In this document: piece by piece, positions 31,853-43,487 of the stretch
Numbering within the stretch: position 1 is the first letter of the stretch
Layout: each line of letters begins with the position of its first letter
Source: Impatiens glandulifera
Lineage: Eukaryota > Streptophyta > Magnoliopsida > Ericales > Balsaminaceae
Direction of reading: 5' to 3'
Length of the DNA stretch: 64,000 nt
Assembly (NCBI RefSeq): GCF_907164915.1
Contig: NC_061868.1
Coordinates: 23,803,819-23,867,818 of the forward strand
Made by a program: the position numbers and the translations under genes
The notes under the pieces: generated by a model
What the model saw: the letters and a program-made list of their open reading frames with translations, nothing else
What the model was told of the DNA's origin: nothing
Databases searched by the model: none

Positions 31853-32329
31853 TGATATAATGTTTATCATTATCCTAATCATGAATATAGAATATAATTA
31901 TAACGCAGCGGAAGCGTACCTTAAGATGATTCCATTATAAATCCGAATTGATCTTTTCTTGAAAGGAACGGCTAGGTCTTCCAAGACTAAGTATTATCCG
32001 TTCTCCTCTGATATTGACGGGGGAAATCAAAGGACAAGAAAACGGAGGAGAGTTGAGTGAGAGAAGGCGTGAGAGTTCTTCTTTGAATCTCCCTCTCCTG
32101 TTTCTTAAATAATACTTGTCTCGGGGACCTAACCCTAGTTGAAGCCCACATATATTGTTAAAGCCCACAATATAAGAAGGCCCACCATATTATTAATATT
32201 TGTTTTATCACGTCACCAAATAAACAAATACTAAACGGGTATCTACAATTATTCATTTCATAATCATTAAGCTCATGACTTTAATCTAATAATATGTTCT
32301 ACATATATATTTAAATCCAAAATCCAACA
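31853..32329 (-). repeat. Copia element 3' LTR
   Basis: 477 bp. On the minus strand it starts TGTTGGATTTTGG and ends with TGATAT reversed (ATATCA). Next to it, a CAGTAGGAGAT polypurine tract (32330-32340, minus strand). Confidence 0.93.
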
Positions 32330-32725
32330 ATCTCCTACTGGAATTAATATGTATTCGAATGAACACATTATTCTTCAAGAGCTCAATTTATCAGTCAATA
32401 AAAATAAAGGACTTATAACAATCTGGTCCATCAATCATAACAATATAGGACTAAAGAAGCATTCGTCATATTTATGGCTAAACTAAAAATAATCACTGAT
32501 ACTACTGCAATCAAACGACATAGATCAATTATGAAACCTGTAGAGAGAAAATCACATTAATGTGACCTGAATATGTCAATTTTCTCTGGTCCAAACTTAA
32601 TGAGATCGTTATCTTTGAATATAATGTACAAAAGTGTCAAAAAATAAACTTTATTTCTAATCAGAAAATTGCTTTAGAAAAACATTGCGCAATTGACAAA
32701 AAATTAATTGTAGCATACTCTCCCA

Positions 32726-33766
32726 CTATACTGAAGCTTCCTTAAATTGTAACACACCCATACGTGCAGTATGCCCGTAAAATACCATAGGTGTTACACC
32801 TTTAGTTAGGGGGTCTGCTAACATAGATTTTGTTCCTAAATGCTCGATGAAAATCTGACCTCTTTGTACCATTTCTTTCACACATAGGAACTTAATGTCA
32901 ATATGCTTTGACTTCGACGAGCTCATATTGTTATTGGAATACAAAATAGCTGAATTATTGTCACAAAAAATCTTAATAGGTCTTTCGACCCCCGGAATAA
33001 TGCGCAGCCTTGTGACAAAATTCTTTAACCAAATTCCCTGATGTGATGCTTCAAAACATGCCACAAATTCAGCCTTCATAGTAGAGCTGGTACTACGCCA
33101 AGAAATGGCTCCTCCAGCCAATTTATAAACACAGCCAGATGTAGATCTCCTACTGTCTGGGCAACCCGCAAAATCGGAGTCAGAATAACCAACGATCTCC
33201 AAATGGTCTGACCTTCTATATGTGAGCATATAATCCTTTGTTTTCTTTAGGTATCTCATCACCCTTTTAGCTGCTTTCCAGTGATCCATTCCAGGATTAT
33301 TGAGATATCTGCCTAACACACCAACTATGAACGTAATATCCGGACGCGTACATACTTGTGCATACATAAGACTTCCAACTGCAGAAGCAAATGAAATCTT
33401 TTTCATTTCCTGGATGTCTAAACTTGATTTTGGACATTGATTTAAACTGAATTTGTCTCCTTTGGCAACTGGGGTATTTCCTGGTTTGCAATTCTGCATG
33501 CCAAATCGTTCAAGCACTTTATCGATATAACTCCTTTGAGATAACCCAAGAATATACTGAGATCTTTCACGGTATATTTGGATCCCTAATACAAAAGATG
33601 CTTCACCACGATCTTTCATTTCAAAGTTATTTGAAAGAAATTTCTTAGTTTCGTGCAAGAAGCTCATATCGTTTGTAGCAAGCAGTCGGTCATCCACATA
33701 CAAAACCAAAAAAATAAATGTACTCCCACTAAACTTTTGATAAACACAATCATCAACTACATTCAT
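32726..33766 (-). pseudogene. Copia element RT C-terminal part and RNase H
   Basis: 346 codons open. The RT catalytic box is YVDDRLLATND: the two Asp are kept, and Arg follows where a hydrophobic residue is usual. Then FEMKDRGEASFVLGI, VGSLMYAQVCTRPDI, and RNase H with GYSDSDFAG, SSTMKAEFVA, FCDNNSAI and KHIDIKF...ADPLTKG. It ends at the natural stop 400 bp before the 3' LTR. It is separated from the N-terminal RT part by shifts near 33770-33930. Confidence 0.9.
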
Positions 33767-33926
33767 TTCAAAACCGTATGAAAGAATTATTTGATGAAAT
33801 TTGTGATACCACTAGCGAGACGCTTGTTTCAGTCCATAGATAGATTTTCTTAATTTACAAACCATTTGTTTCGGGTTATTGACCTCAAAACTTTCAGGTT
33901 GTTCCATATAGATTGTTCCATCAATG

Positions 33927-34694
33927 TCACCATTCAGAAACGCTGTCTTTACATCCATCTGATAAATCAAAATGTGCCACTAGAGCCATGATTGTCCTAA
34001 AAGAGTCTTTCGAAGAAACCAGAGAGAAAGTCTCTATATAGTCATTTCCCTTTTTCTGAGTATAACCTTTAACTACAAGACGTGCTTTATACCTCTCCAC
34101 ATTACCATTAGCATCCCGTTTGGTTTTAAAAATCCATTTACAACCTACGGGTTTTGCACCTTCTAGCAATAGGACAAGCTCCCAAACCTTATTGTCTTGC
34201 ATTGATTTATACTCATCACGCATTGCTTCGATCCATTTATCCGAATTAGGACCCTTCATGGCATGACAAAAGTTGATAGGATCGTCCTCAGTCATGTCAC
34301 CATAGTCCTCATTTTCTTGAAGAAATGTCACATAATAATTCAGAATGACATTTCTCCATTCTCTAGTGGATCTACGTAATAACGTTGGCTCTTGAACAAT
34401 ATGTTCTTGAGTTTCTTGAGTTTGTTCTTCTGCTACAACTTGGTGTTCCCGTTCAATTTGAATGGGTTCCTCAATTGTATCTTGAAACAGTATGGGAGTC
34501 GGAATGACTAATCCTTCTTGAGGTGTTAGGTCAATCACTTTGGTGATTTCTTGATCCTCTAAAGAAAAGTCTAAAACTGTATTTCTCCCCCCAAACTCAA
34601 CATTCTCAAAGAACGTGGCAGTACCTGTCTCAAAAAATGTTTCTTGATGTGGGATCATAAAACTTATACCCCTTTGACCGTTCCGAGTAACCAA
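33927..34694 (-). pseudogene. Copia element integrase tail and RT N-terminal part
   Basis: 255 codons. The first about 120 residues are the acidic linker after integrase (RRSTREWRN near the end). RT then begins: EAMRDEYKSMQDNKVWELV, GCKWIFKTKRDANGNVERYKARLV, GYTQKKGNDYIETFS. It is cut before the FLNGD block by a frameshift at about 33950. Confidence 0.88.
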
Positions 34695-34809
34695 TAAAGT
34701 GACTACTCACCGTACGAGATGCTAGCTTTGGTTCATTTGGCATATAACGCCTTGCCTCAGCTGGACATCCTCACACCCTAAAATGACGTAAGTTGGGTTT
34801 ACGCCCAGT

Positions 34810-36177
34810 CTAGAGTTCATAAGGTGTTTTGATTGTCGCCTTAGTCGGTACTCGATTAAGAATGTAGACTGCAGTTTTCAATGCTTCCCCCCAAAAAGAT
34901 TTTGGCAAAGTAGTTTGACATATCATACTTTGAACCATATCTTTTAATGTGCGATTACGTCTCTCTACAACACCATTAATGCTAGGAGAACCCGACATGG
35001 TGTATTGATGGACTATTCCACACTCTTTAAGGAACTCAGCAAAAGGGCCTAGACGTTGTTCACCCGATCCATCATTTCTACCGTAATATTCACCTCCACG
35101 GTCAGATCTGATGATCTTAATGCGTTTGTTGAGTTGTTTTTCAACTTCAACCTTAAATTCTTTGAACATGTCCACTGCCTCATATTTTTCCCTTATGAGG
35201 TAAAGATAGTCATATCGAGAATAATCATCTGTGAATGATACAAAGTATTGTTGACCAATCCACGAAGGTGTGGAAAATGGCCCACAAATGTCTTTATGTA
35301 TCAACTCTAACACTTCTGTAGCTCGATAAACATCTGTCCTCTTCACTTTGGTCTGTTTACCTTTAATGCAGTTAACACAAACCTCAATATCCGAAAAAAC
35401 TATGGAATCAAGGATTCCATCCTTAATGAGTCTTTCAACTCGATTTTTCGAAATACGACATAAACGTTTGTGCCATAATAAACTTGAATTATTTAATTTT
35501 TGCTTAGTACCTCTCGTTTGCACATTTAGGGTTTCATGATATGAAGTTAAAGTGTCAAGCATGTATAAATTGTCATTCAACATAAAAGTACCAAAACCAA
35601 CCAAATTTGAATTCAAAGACAATGTAACTTCATTGTTTTCAAACGAACAATGATAACCGAATTTGTCCAAATAAGAAACAGAAACCAAATTCCGTCTAAA
35701 TGACGGTATAATAAAAGTGTCTTTTAATTCAAGAAAATGCCTAGTACTTAGCAAAAATTTAAAATTGCCAACTGCTTCCACTTCGACCGATTCCCCATTT
35801 CCAAAGTAAATGCGTCTTTCAGCATTAATTGGGCTTCGGTGGATTAGGCAACCCTGCATTGAAATACTGATGTTAGTAGTTGAACCATAGTTTAACCACC
35901 AAGTGTTTCGAGGCACTGAAGCTAGATTAACTTTAGAACAAACCAAAGTAAGAACAGTACCTTTCTTCACACACCAATTGTGATAGCTGGCACAATCCTT
36001 CTTTTCATGTCCAGTCTTCTTGCAAAAGAAGCAAGATTTATCCATAGGACGAGCCTGAGGAGCTGGGACTGGAGCCTTAGCAGTCTCAATCTTCACGGCC
36101 TTAAACTTTATTTTATTGCCGCCGACATATTTTGAGGTTCCAATCATATGTACCTCCTTAGTTCTTTTGTGTTTCAT
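34810..36177 (-). pseudogene. Copia element gag zinc knuckle, protease and integrase
   Basis: 455 codons. CCHC knuckle [14 protein letters not shown] near residue 49. The protease region shows [12 protein letters not shown] where an active-site D-S/T-G is expected; the Asp is replaced by Asn. Integrase has the HHCC finger (LWHKRLCRI ... CVNCIKGK) and D-D-E in [28 protein letters not shown] stop after TPYEL at 34810 and another shortly after interrupt the frame. Confidence 0.88.
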
Positions 36178-36222
36178 TCTTTCTTCCTCTTCAACACAGT
36201 GAGAAATGAGTTCATTAAGAGG

Positions 36223-36770
36223 TCATTTCTCCTTTTGACAGTTATAACTAACTTTGAACTGATCGTATTGAGCAGGAAGTGAGAGTAGGACCAATAGGAC
36301 TAACATGTCCTTTAAAAGGTCTAACTTGAATGCTCTCAGTTTTGAAGCGACATTAGACATATTAAGGATGTACTCCCTTATGTTCCCCTTCCCGAGATAC
36401 CTCATGGTAATGAGTGACTTAAAGAAAGTACTCATTTTTGCCTTATCGCTTTTAATAAAGCGTTTTTCTATCTCGATGAGAAATTCTTCAGCCTTAGTGA
36501 TATCATCAGATATCGTACCCCGAAATATTTCTGGAATGCTTTTCTTTATGATCATCAGACTTAAACGATTAGACCTTTCCCACTTCTCAAACATCTGTCT
36601 TTGATCAGTAGTGCTTACATCCGTAAGAGGAGCGGGTTGGTCTATCCTTAATGCTATGTCCAGATTCATACAGCCCAAATGAATCAAAATGGATTCTTTC
36701 TAGTTTTTAAAGTTGTCTCCCGATGAAATGGGGACTAGATAGTTAGCAGATATCAAAGAACCAGATCCTA
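36223..36770 (-). pseudogene. Copia element gag N-terminal part
   Basis: Open from 36687 to 36223 (154 codons). In-frame similarity extends upstream through a TAG at about 36703 to near 36770. UBN2-type capsid blocks are readable: KWERSNRLSLMIIKKSIPE, FLIEIEKRFIKSDKAK, LPAQYDQFKVSYN. A stop near 36222 separates it from the zinc-knuckle frame. Confidence 0.8.
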
Positions 36771-37566
36771 AAGTTAACAAAAAAATATAAACACTCACAT
36801 TATTACAAATATTTAAATAATAAACAAATTATGGTTAACCCCGTCGCAAGATACCAAACACAGCATTAAAACCAAATCTTTGGATAATAATTTTAATTGT
36901 AAGCGGTACTCTTGTTGCAATAATAAAATCTTGACAATAAATTCTGTAAAACTAATAAATTTATCTTTAGATAAAAGTATAATCCACAAGAAAACTTTAT
37001 AACTGTCACATATTTATTACCACGAGTATGTTTATATTTCTGCCAAGTATTGATCAACCTTTGGGTTAATCAATAAACGCATGAAATAAAAAAAATATAC
37101 AACCATTCTTAAGAATTTAAATAAAACAATTACGAAATAAAGGTCACTTTGGTGACATCTGAAGATGAAATTATTTTATTTAAATAGAATCAATATTAGA
37201 TTATTAATATTATTATCTAATTTAATAAAACAGATTCTAATAATTCATTTCTTAGCCGTTAATATTATTTAATATAATATAAATTCTTTATTAATGATTA
37301 TAAAAATAAATATTATATTATCAATTCCTTATTTATTTAACGATAATAAAAAAATTATTATATTATCAATTCCTTATTTATTTAATTTTCTTAATAGAGA
37401 GTATTATTTCTTTATTTATCTTGTAGTTTAATAGTAATGATAATAAAAATAAAATAAAATATTTTATTTATTATTAATTAAAAAATAAATAAATAAACCA
37501 ATCCAGATTCAAAAACGATCATTATAAAAATTATCGATTCATAAATAGGATAACTCTGATACCAAC
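36771..37566 (-). other. Copia element 5' leader with primer site
   Basis: AT-rich and without ORFs. ACTCTGATACCA at 37553-37564 is the reverse complement of a TGGTATCAGAGT primer site, 2 nt from the LTR. The region 37180-37500 consists largely of ATTTATTTAA-like low-complexity sequence. Confidence 0.7.
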
Positions 37567-38034
37567 TGATAGAATGTTTATCATTATCCTAATCATGAAT
37601 ATAGACTATAATTATAACGCAGTGGAAGCGTACCTTAAGATGATCCAATTGTAGATCCGGATTGATCTGTTCTTGAAAGGAACGGCTAGGTCTTCCAAGA
37701 CTAAGTATTATCCGTTCTCCTCTGATATTGACGGAGGAAATCAAAGGACAAGAAAACGGAGGAGAGTTGAGAGAGAGAAGGCGTGAGAGTTCTTCTTTGA
37801 ATCTCCCTCTCCCGTTTCTTAAATAATACTTGTCTCAGGGACCTAACCCTAGTTGAAGCCCATATATTGTTAAAGCCCACAATATAAGAAGGCCCACCAT
37901 ATTATTAATACTTGTTTTGTCACGTCACCAAATAAACAAATACTAAACGGGTATCTACAATTATTCATTTCATAATCATTAAGCCCATGACTTTAATCTA
38001 ATAATATGTTCTACATATATATTTGAATCCAAAA
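37567..38034 (-). repeat. Copia element 5' LTR, slightly truncated
   Basis: Matches 31853-32320 with scattered substitutions. The first about 8 bases of the LTR (minus-strand sense) are missing next to an intact TCTCA duplication. Confidence 0.92.
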
Positions 38035-38039
38035 TCTCA

Positions 38040-38188
38040 ACGTTCTCAATGTTCTCCATTAGATCCTTCTCAACGTTCTCAATGTTCACCATCAGATTAT
38101 GCTCAATGTTCTCCACTTCTTCATTGTTCTCCACTTCTTCTTTCTTCTCAAATTCTTCATTCTTCTCCACTTCTTCATTATTCTCCAC
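38040..38188 (-). pseudogene. Charged repeat linker of DUF1985/Ulp1 gene, upstream half
   Basis: Minus-strand repeats of ENNEEVEK and ENVEKDLMENIE type, continuous in style with 31438-31839 across the copia insertion. The DNA is a CTTCTCCACTTCTTC repeat. Confidence 0.65.
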
Positions 38189-38380
38189 TTCTTCATTATT
38201 CTCCTCTTATTCAATGTTCTTCTCCTCCTCTTCTACAATATTCTCAATCGGTTCCTTCTCCTCCTCCTCTAAAATGTCATCTTCAACAACAATGTCCTGC
38301 AAAATGGCTCAAATATTCGAATCTAAATTATCATCATCCACCTTCTCCTTCTCCTATAAAATGAAAAAAAATAGCTTCAG

Positions 38381-38516
38381 GTCATTCGCGAGACGCAACC
38401 ACGAGACGCAACTGCATTCGCGAGACACAACCACGTGACACAACTACATTTGCGAGACGTAACTATATTTGCGAAACGCAACCGCATTTGCGAGACGTAA
38501 CCGCGTGACACAATCA
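38381..38516. repeat. GCGAGACGCAAC motif cluster 1
   Basis: About eight irregularly spaced units of GCGAGACGCAACC with variants (GTGACACAAC, GCGAAACGCAACC), all in one orientation. Related clusters lie at 40021-40260 and 40495-40572, and the unit forms the arms of the palindrome at 42220-42243. Confidence 0.8.
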
Positions 38517-38771
38517 TAACATTTTTAATCTAACATTGAAGATGCATTGCACGAATTACCTGGTAGGTCTTCTCATCTAGTTTAGCTGTTACTATGCCCG
38601 TCTGGTTGGTCACATGGTTGGAGAACTGGTTGCTTATACTGAGAATCATCTTTTGAAACAGAATAAATTTGTTTTAATGATTCATTTTGATGTCTCTTAT
38701 GTCTCTCTTCATCTCTTCGACATCTTTCTTCATCTCTTCGACATCGTTCTTCATCTCTTCGACATCTTTCT

Positions 38772-39197
38772 TCATCTCATGACATATACATCGAACAGGA
38801 GATGCCGGTGATGATGTATGTGTTGAAGTTGCGGTTGGGGGACTAATGGGACTAGGAGGACTAGGGGAGGTTGCCTACGATGCATGTTGGATGCTTTGCT
38901 GGGAGCTACATCATATTCAAGCTTTCTCTTCCTCTTAGAAGGTTGGACAGTAGTAGGTTCTTCATCTTGATCTTCATCAACATATTTATCTTCATCTAAT
39001 TCTGCTTCAGTCTTTCTCTTTCTCCCCCCTTCAGTAACTCCCTCAAACAAATCATCGAATGAATTGTCAATTTGTTCAAAATCCTCCCCACTATACAATC
39101 TATTCTCCGTGGAGGACTCTTCCATCGTAGACAATATAGTGCTATGAAGGGCAGAATGTACCTCTTGAATGGTGTTCTTCCTTTTGAATTGATACAA
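38772..39197 (-). pseudogene. Middle part of the DUF1985/Ulp1 gene
   Basis: 141 codons on the minus strand; acidic then basic (EAELDEDKYVDEDQDEEP, KRKRKLEYD), ending in a low-complexity Pro/Leu/Gln/His stretch. It lies between the DUF1985 and the charged-repeat pieces, as in other plant DUF1985/Ulp1 proteins. I recognise no domain in it. The CATCTTTCTTCATCTCTTCGA repeat at about 38700-38775 is downstream. Confidence 0.5.
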
Positions 39198-39652
39198 TAG
39201 TATCCTTGGGCGTATAGGGCCATCAATCTTCTTCCTTATGGCGAATCTAGGGACAAATCTTTAGATAATCCCATATGTCCAAACTTGTAGTGCTAGTGCA
39301 AACCCATAAACATTATAAGAAAAAGTATTAGTCTCTAGTCCCCATCTTGGACATATATAAGGACCTGTGGCATTTCATGTCCTTGTTAAGACCCTTCTTT
39401 GTGACTCTAAAGGACATCTTTCCCCATAGAAATCGGAGGAAATCTTAAATATCTTCAACCATATGGATGATTTTGACATTTATAATCCGTCTTGGGTCAA
39501 ATGAAAATAGGTACTAGCAAATCAAGCATATCAGCCCCATCTTCCATGCGTCTTCCTTATCGGTGCATGTCATAAAATAAGATTCCATCTCGTTCATTCG
39601 AATTGTCATATTCCTATTGAAATATTTTATCAGAAGGGTGGACAATTTGTAT

Positions 39653-39919
39653 TCAGGCAAATTTGTCGAAGTTGGGGCCTGTAATCAAAACATACTCTTT
39701 CATACCAAAAGTCAGATCCTCCCCATTCAAGTTGAAAATCATCTTATTCGAATTGGACTTAACCTTCCAAAGCAGCATCTGATGTAGAATTATTCCTGAG
39801 AACAATAGGTCTGGGACTCCTTTGAATAAATACTGAAATTGGCAATTAAGAGGCCTCTCCATAAAATCCATCTTTTCAAACCTCTCAACTATATTTTTTA
39901 GGGCTTGGAAAGATTTCAA
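39653..39919 (-). pseudogene. DUF1985 domain fragment
   Basis: 88 codons with VKSNSNKMIFNLNGEDLTFGMKEYVLITGPNF, the hallmark block of DUF1985 in plant Ulp1-type MULE and host-derived proteins ("F.L.G....FG..E..LITG"). Neighbouring sequence at 39240-39650 is likely further degenerate coding or intronic DNA; no clear frame. The domain's function is unknown; its association with Ulp1 proteases in MULEs is well documented. Confidence 0.75.
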
Positions 39920-40020
39920 AGAAATCCTACCAGGAAAATCAGGAACGATGGAGTCTACAATCTACAAAAGGGAAAACAAAAACAACATTGTTGGTGAAAA
40001 CCTTTTACAACAAATATAAA

Positions 40021-40260
40021 GAAACGAGAAGCAACCGTCAATAGCTAGAAACAACCGTCAATTGCGAGAAGCAACCGCAACCGCGAGACGTAACCCTAAT
40101 CCCTTACATAAACCATTTGCAAGACGCAACCACGAGACGTAACCCTAAACCCTAACATAAACTAATCGCAAGATGCAACCCTAACATAAACCATTCGCAA
40201 GACGCAACCCTAAAATCTAACATAAACCATAAGCCATTCATAAAACGCAACAAAGTTAAA
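40021..40260. repeat. GCGAGACGCAAC motif cluster 2
   Basis: Irregular units such as GCGAGAAGCAACC, GCAAGACGCAACC and ACGAGACGTAACC mixed with CCCTAAACCCTAA-like words. Confidence 0.75.
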
Positions 40261-40494
40261 CCCGAAAACAAAAACTAACACTAACCTGATTAATGGTGAA
40301 GTCGATGAATGAACGAGAAGATGAGCAGGAAAAGTCGTCGAGACAGGTGCGAGAGAGAGAAGGAAAAGTCGGCAGGCAGGTGCGAGAGAGAGAAGGAAAA
40401 GTTGGCAGGCAGATGCGAGAGAGCAATATGAAATAAATTATAACTCGCCTTCAAATAAAACCCAATAAATTTGAAATAAATTGTGGCACGTGTC

Positions 40495-40572
40495 AACTAC
40501 GTGGCGCAACTACATGACGCAACCGCGTGACACAACCGTAACCGCGTGACGCAACTGCAACCGTGTAACGCA
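40495..40572. repeat. GCGAGACGCAAC motif cluster 3
   Basis: About six units, variant GCGTGACGCAACC, same orientation as clusters 1 and 2. Confidence 0.75.
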
Positions 40573-40942
40573 ACCAGCATGAGATCCCATCAACACTTGC
40601 ATTCAATCAATTAGGCGAATCAACGAAACAATGACGTTCTCTAAACGAAATAAACACAAAACAATCATCTATAAACGAAATAAACTCAAAAAACATTGAT
40701 CTATAAACGAAAATAGTGGTAATTTTATCTTTTGTCGTTGGGGCTTTGCAGTTCACCGTTGGAAGTTCTTCGTTGTTCTTCGCCATTGGTAGTTGTTCGG
40801 AATTATGTTGTGTTCTTCGACGTTGTGTTCTTCGCCGATGAAAATAAGAGAAGGTCTTCTCTGCCATTAGGGTTTAGATCGGAGAAGACCGAGAAGAGAG
40901 AGAGAAAATAAAGAAGCAAATAAAAAAAATGGATTTTATAAG
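40573..40942. other. Region without assigned genes, left of solo LTR
   Basis: AT-rich. Minus-strand short frames (to 86 codons) have no recognisable similarity. It may be the 5' untranslated part of the DUF1985/Ulp1 gene. Confidence 0.4.
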
Positions 40943-40947
40943 GTTTC

Positions 40948-42208
40948 TGATAGAAAAATTAAGAAGATTAATTTTGGAACCGGCCAGACAAACTAAACAG
41001 AAGTTAAATTTCATGTGCAGGTACTGAACAAACAGGAACCGGAAATCTTGCATCAACAATCGGTTGCTACCACTTCAAAGAAACCGGCTTCAAGTGTTCA
41101 AGATCAATGATCACAGGAACCGGCTTCACTTTCTCAAGCAACCGGTTAGCAAAGAACAGAAGACTACATTTCAACCGGATCATAATGCACAAAGACACTT
41201 CAACCGGAAAGCACAGATCAAAAGTCAGAAGATGCAAATCTCAAGAGTGACGTACTGTGACGGAGGAAACGTGTCTCGAAAGAATAAAAGAAGATCGGAT
41301 CCGATCAGAAGCATGGGAGGAAAGCAATGATGCCTTGGTGATCCGATGCTGACGACCGGAAGCGGATGTTCAACACGTGTATCAATCTGAAAACCGGTTA
41401 TGTCATCATCTACTCAAAGTCACCTGCATGAATGCCAGGTGTTGAGGAAGTTGAAGCGTGCAAGCAAACTTTCTGCAGATAGGCGTGCTAATGATCAACC
41501 AATCCGCAAGAAAGAGAAGAAAGTAGCCGTTAGCCACTTTCAGCTATAAAAGGAAGATCAAACGTCTTCATTTAATGCAGTTGTGAATACGAGCAGTTGG
41601 GTAGTTGAAATTGTGAAAGTCATAAAAGCATTAAATTCTAGAGAGATAAAGTTCTGTATTCTAAAGTCGGTTTGCCTAAAACCGGAAGTCACTTGTGTGA
41701 TATTGTGTTGAGTTGTTGTATTACATCAAAAGTGTGAGTTTGGTGTAACCGGCGAGTAGCGAAGTTGGGCTCGACCGGAAGTGTAATTGTAACTTTAAAG
41801 AGTTAGTGGAGATCCTTCTCATAACCTGAGAAGAAGGGGTGACGTAGGAGGGTTTGCTCCGAACATCCATAAACAAATTTCCTTGTCTTGTGTTCTTTCA
41901 TTTCGCTTTCATTTCTCGCTGTCTTACCGTAAACCGCAAACCAATTATACTTCCAAAACCGGTCACTTACCTTCGTTAAACATCTTCCTCCTTAAACATC
42001 ATCTAAAGTCGCAAACGTTGCTTCAACCTGAAACAGACACTTCCGCCCTTGAACACCGGTTCAAGAGTCTGTGACAGGCTGTGCAGTGCTGAGAACGGTT
42101 TTAGTCTCTAACCGGACTATCACCAAGTTGTGTGTGTTGTTGTAAGCGGTCACCCTTCACGAAACCGGAAACACCCCCGGTCCTCCAAGGGCGCCCCCGA
42201 TCCTAACA
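40948..42208 (+). mobile_element. Sirevirus-family solo LTR
   Basis: 1261 bp from TGATAGAAAA to CCTAACA, flanked by GTTTC on both sides (40943-40947 and 42209-42213). The last third closely parallels the Sirevirus 1 LTR (GAAGGGGTGACGTAGGAG, CCCCCGGTCC, GATCCTAACA), and a TATA-like CTATAAAAGGAAG lies at about 41545. No internal sequence remains, so the element was reduced by LTR-LTR recombination. It sits inside the MULE's end region. Confidence 0.95.
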
Positions 42209-42357
42209 GTTTCGGTTGCGAGACGCAATTGGAGTTGCGTCTCACGAAAGGGTAAAATCGTCCAAAAAAAATAAAAGTGTCACCAGCGCATTTTATTTTA
42301 AGCGTTGATCAAAAAGTCAATTAGGGTGATCTTTAGGGTCATTTCGTCAAAATTCTC
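42209..42357. mobile_element. Right terminal region of the DUF1985/Ulp1 MULE
   Basis: A palindrome GAGACGCAA / TTGCGTCTC (42220-42243) is followed by GGTAAAATCGTCC, AGCGCA and GGTCATTTCGTCAAAATTCTC, in the same order as the right TIR of the Pack-MULE at 49541-49687 (GGGCAAAATCGT, GAGCGCAATT, GGTCATTTCGTCAAATTTCCC). The matching left end was not found inside the window; it should lie beyond the Tat-a element, left of position 1. No target duplication can be tested. Confidence 0.7.
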
Positions 42358-42646
42358 GTTAAATACAAATAAAAATGGAAAAAAAATTCACTTAGACGTA
42401 TGTACTTGTACAACTAATTCATTTAGACGTATGCACTAAAAAAAGTTCATTTAAACATAAGTATTATTAAAAATTGACTCATTTAGCCTATTTTAGTAAA
42501 CCATGGTTAATTTATATTTTTTAATATATATATATTTATTAATTAAATATTAATATATTTTCTTTTTTTTCATTAATAAATGAATCTCTATTTTTATTTT
42601 TTCATAAATATTTTATTATTTTTATATGAATATTTATTATTAATTA

Positions 42647-42711
<65 letters not shown>

Positions 42712-43487
42712 CATTTCATTAATTATTTTAATTTTATATATATATATTTTTTGTTTTTTTCTTATATTAACATTGATTATTAATTATTTTAAAATTATTA
42801 TGTTTCCAATAATTGAATATAACAATAATTCCTTATACTTTCAACAATAAAAATCATTTAACACAAAAATAACTTAATTAATATTTAAATAATAATAATT
42901 ATTCATTCATCAAAAGAGTAATGATAAAATAATGTTACTTACTATCATTATAAGTCATGAATAAAAATTAAATAAAAAATTATTAATTTCATTTTTATTT
43001 ATATTAAATTAAATAATTTTTTTTTTAAATATTACAATAAAACATAAAATTCATAAATAAGTTACTAAAGATTTTTCAAAAATAAGAATTTAAGATTTAT
43101 GAAAAATAAAACTGATAAAAAAAATGAAGATGAAATAAAAAAAATTAATATAAAAATAATAAAAAATTTAAGAATAAAATAAATTAACTGATTTAATTCA
43201 TGTAAAAAAGAAGGAGACATAAAATATATTAATATTTAATTAATAAATATATAAATTTAAAAATAAAAATTAATTATATTTAATAAAAGGAATTAAATGA
43301 GTAAATTTTTTATAATAGATATGATTAAATGATTTTTTATTAATATATATTTTTAAATGACCTAGTTGTACCTTATGAATTTTTTTAATAAAAAATTATT
43401 AGTGTTTAGAGTTTGAAGTTGGGGAAAGTAATATTTAGGGCACATTATTTAAAATGAAACAAGTTGAGTGTGAGAGAGAGAGTAAGG
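42358..43487. other. AT-rich intergenic region upstream of DUF455 gene
   Basis: Very AT-rich, with a (AT)n microsatellite at about 42654-42708. No supported gene or RNA. A purine run GAGTGTGAGAGAGAGAG lies directly before the DUF455 ATG. Confidence 0.6.
42654..42708. repeat. (AT)n microsatellite
   Basis: About 27 AT units, with shorter TATA runs nearby. Confidence 0.95.

Larger units (their letters stand above)
31853..38034 (-). mobile_element. Ty1/copia retrotransposon, minus strand, inserted in the DUF1985/Ulp1 gene
   Basis: LTRs at 31853-32329 and 37567-38034 (about 470 bp, roughly 95% identical by eye). TCTCA flanks both sides (31848-31852 and 38035-38039), giving a 5-bp target duplication. 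On the minus strand the order is 5' LTR, primer site TGGTATCAGAGT, gag, protease, integrase, RT, RNase H, 3' LTR. The 5' LTR lacks about 8 terminal bases where TGTTGGAT should begin. Several stops and shifts inactivate the ORF. Gag and RT style suggest the general TNT1-like copia group; I do not assign a lineage. Confidence 0.93.

Noticed and set aside
31532..31855. 107-codon plus-strand frame rich in Phe and Ser
   Set aside because: Reverse strand of the Glu/Lys/Asn repeat linker of the DUF1985/Ulp1 gene.
38049..38438. 129-codon plus-strand Ser/Phe repeat frame
   Set aside because: Reverse of the ENNEEVEK repeats and of the motif cluster; low complexity.
40141..40200. Telomere-like CCCTAAACCCTAA
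   Set aside because: Only two units inside an irregular CAACCCTAA-rich motif cluster; not an interstitial telomere tract.
42580..42783. 67-codon frame of alternating Ile/Tyr
   Set aside because: Translation of the (AT)n microsatellite.
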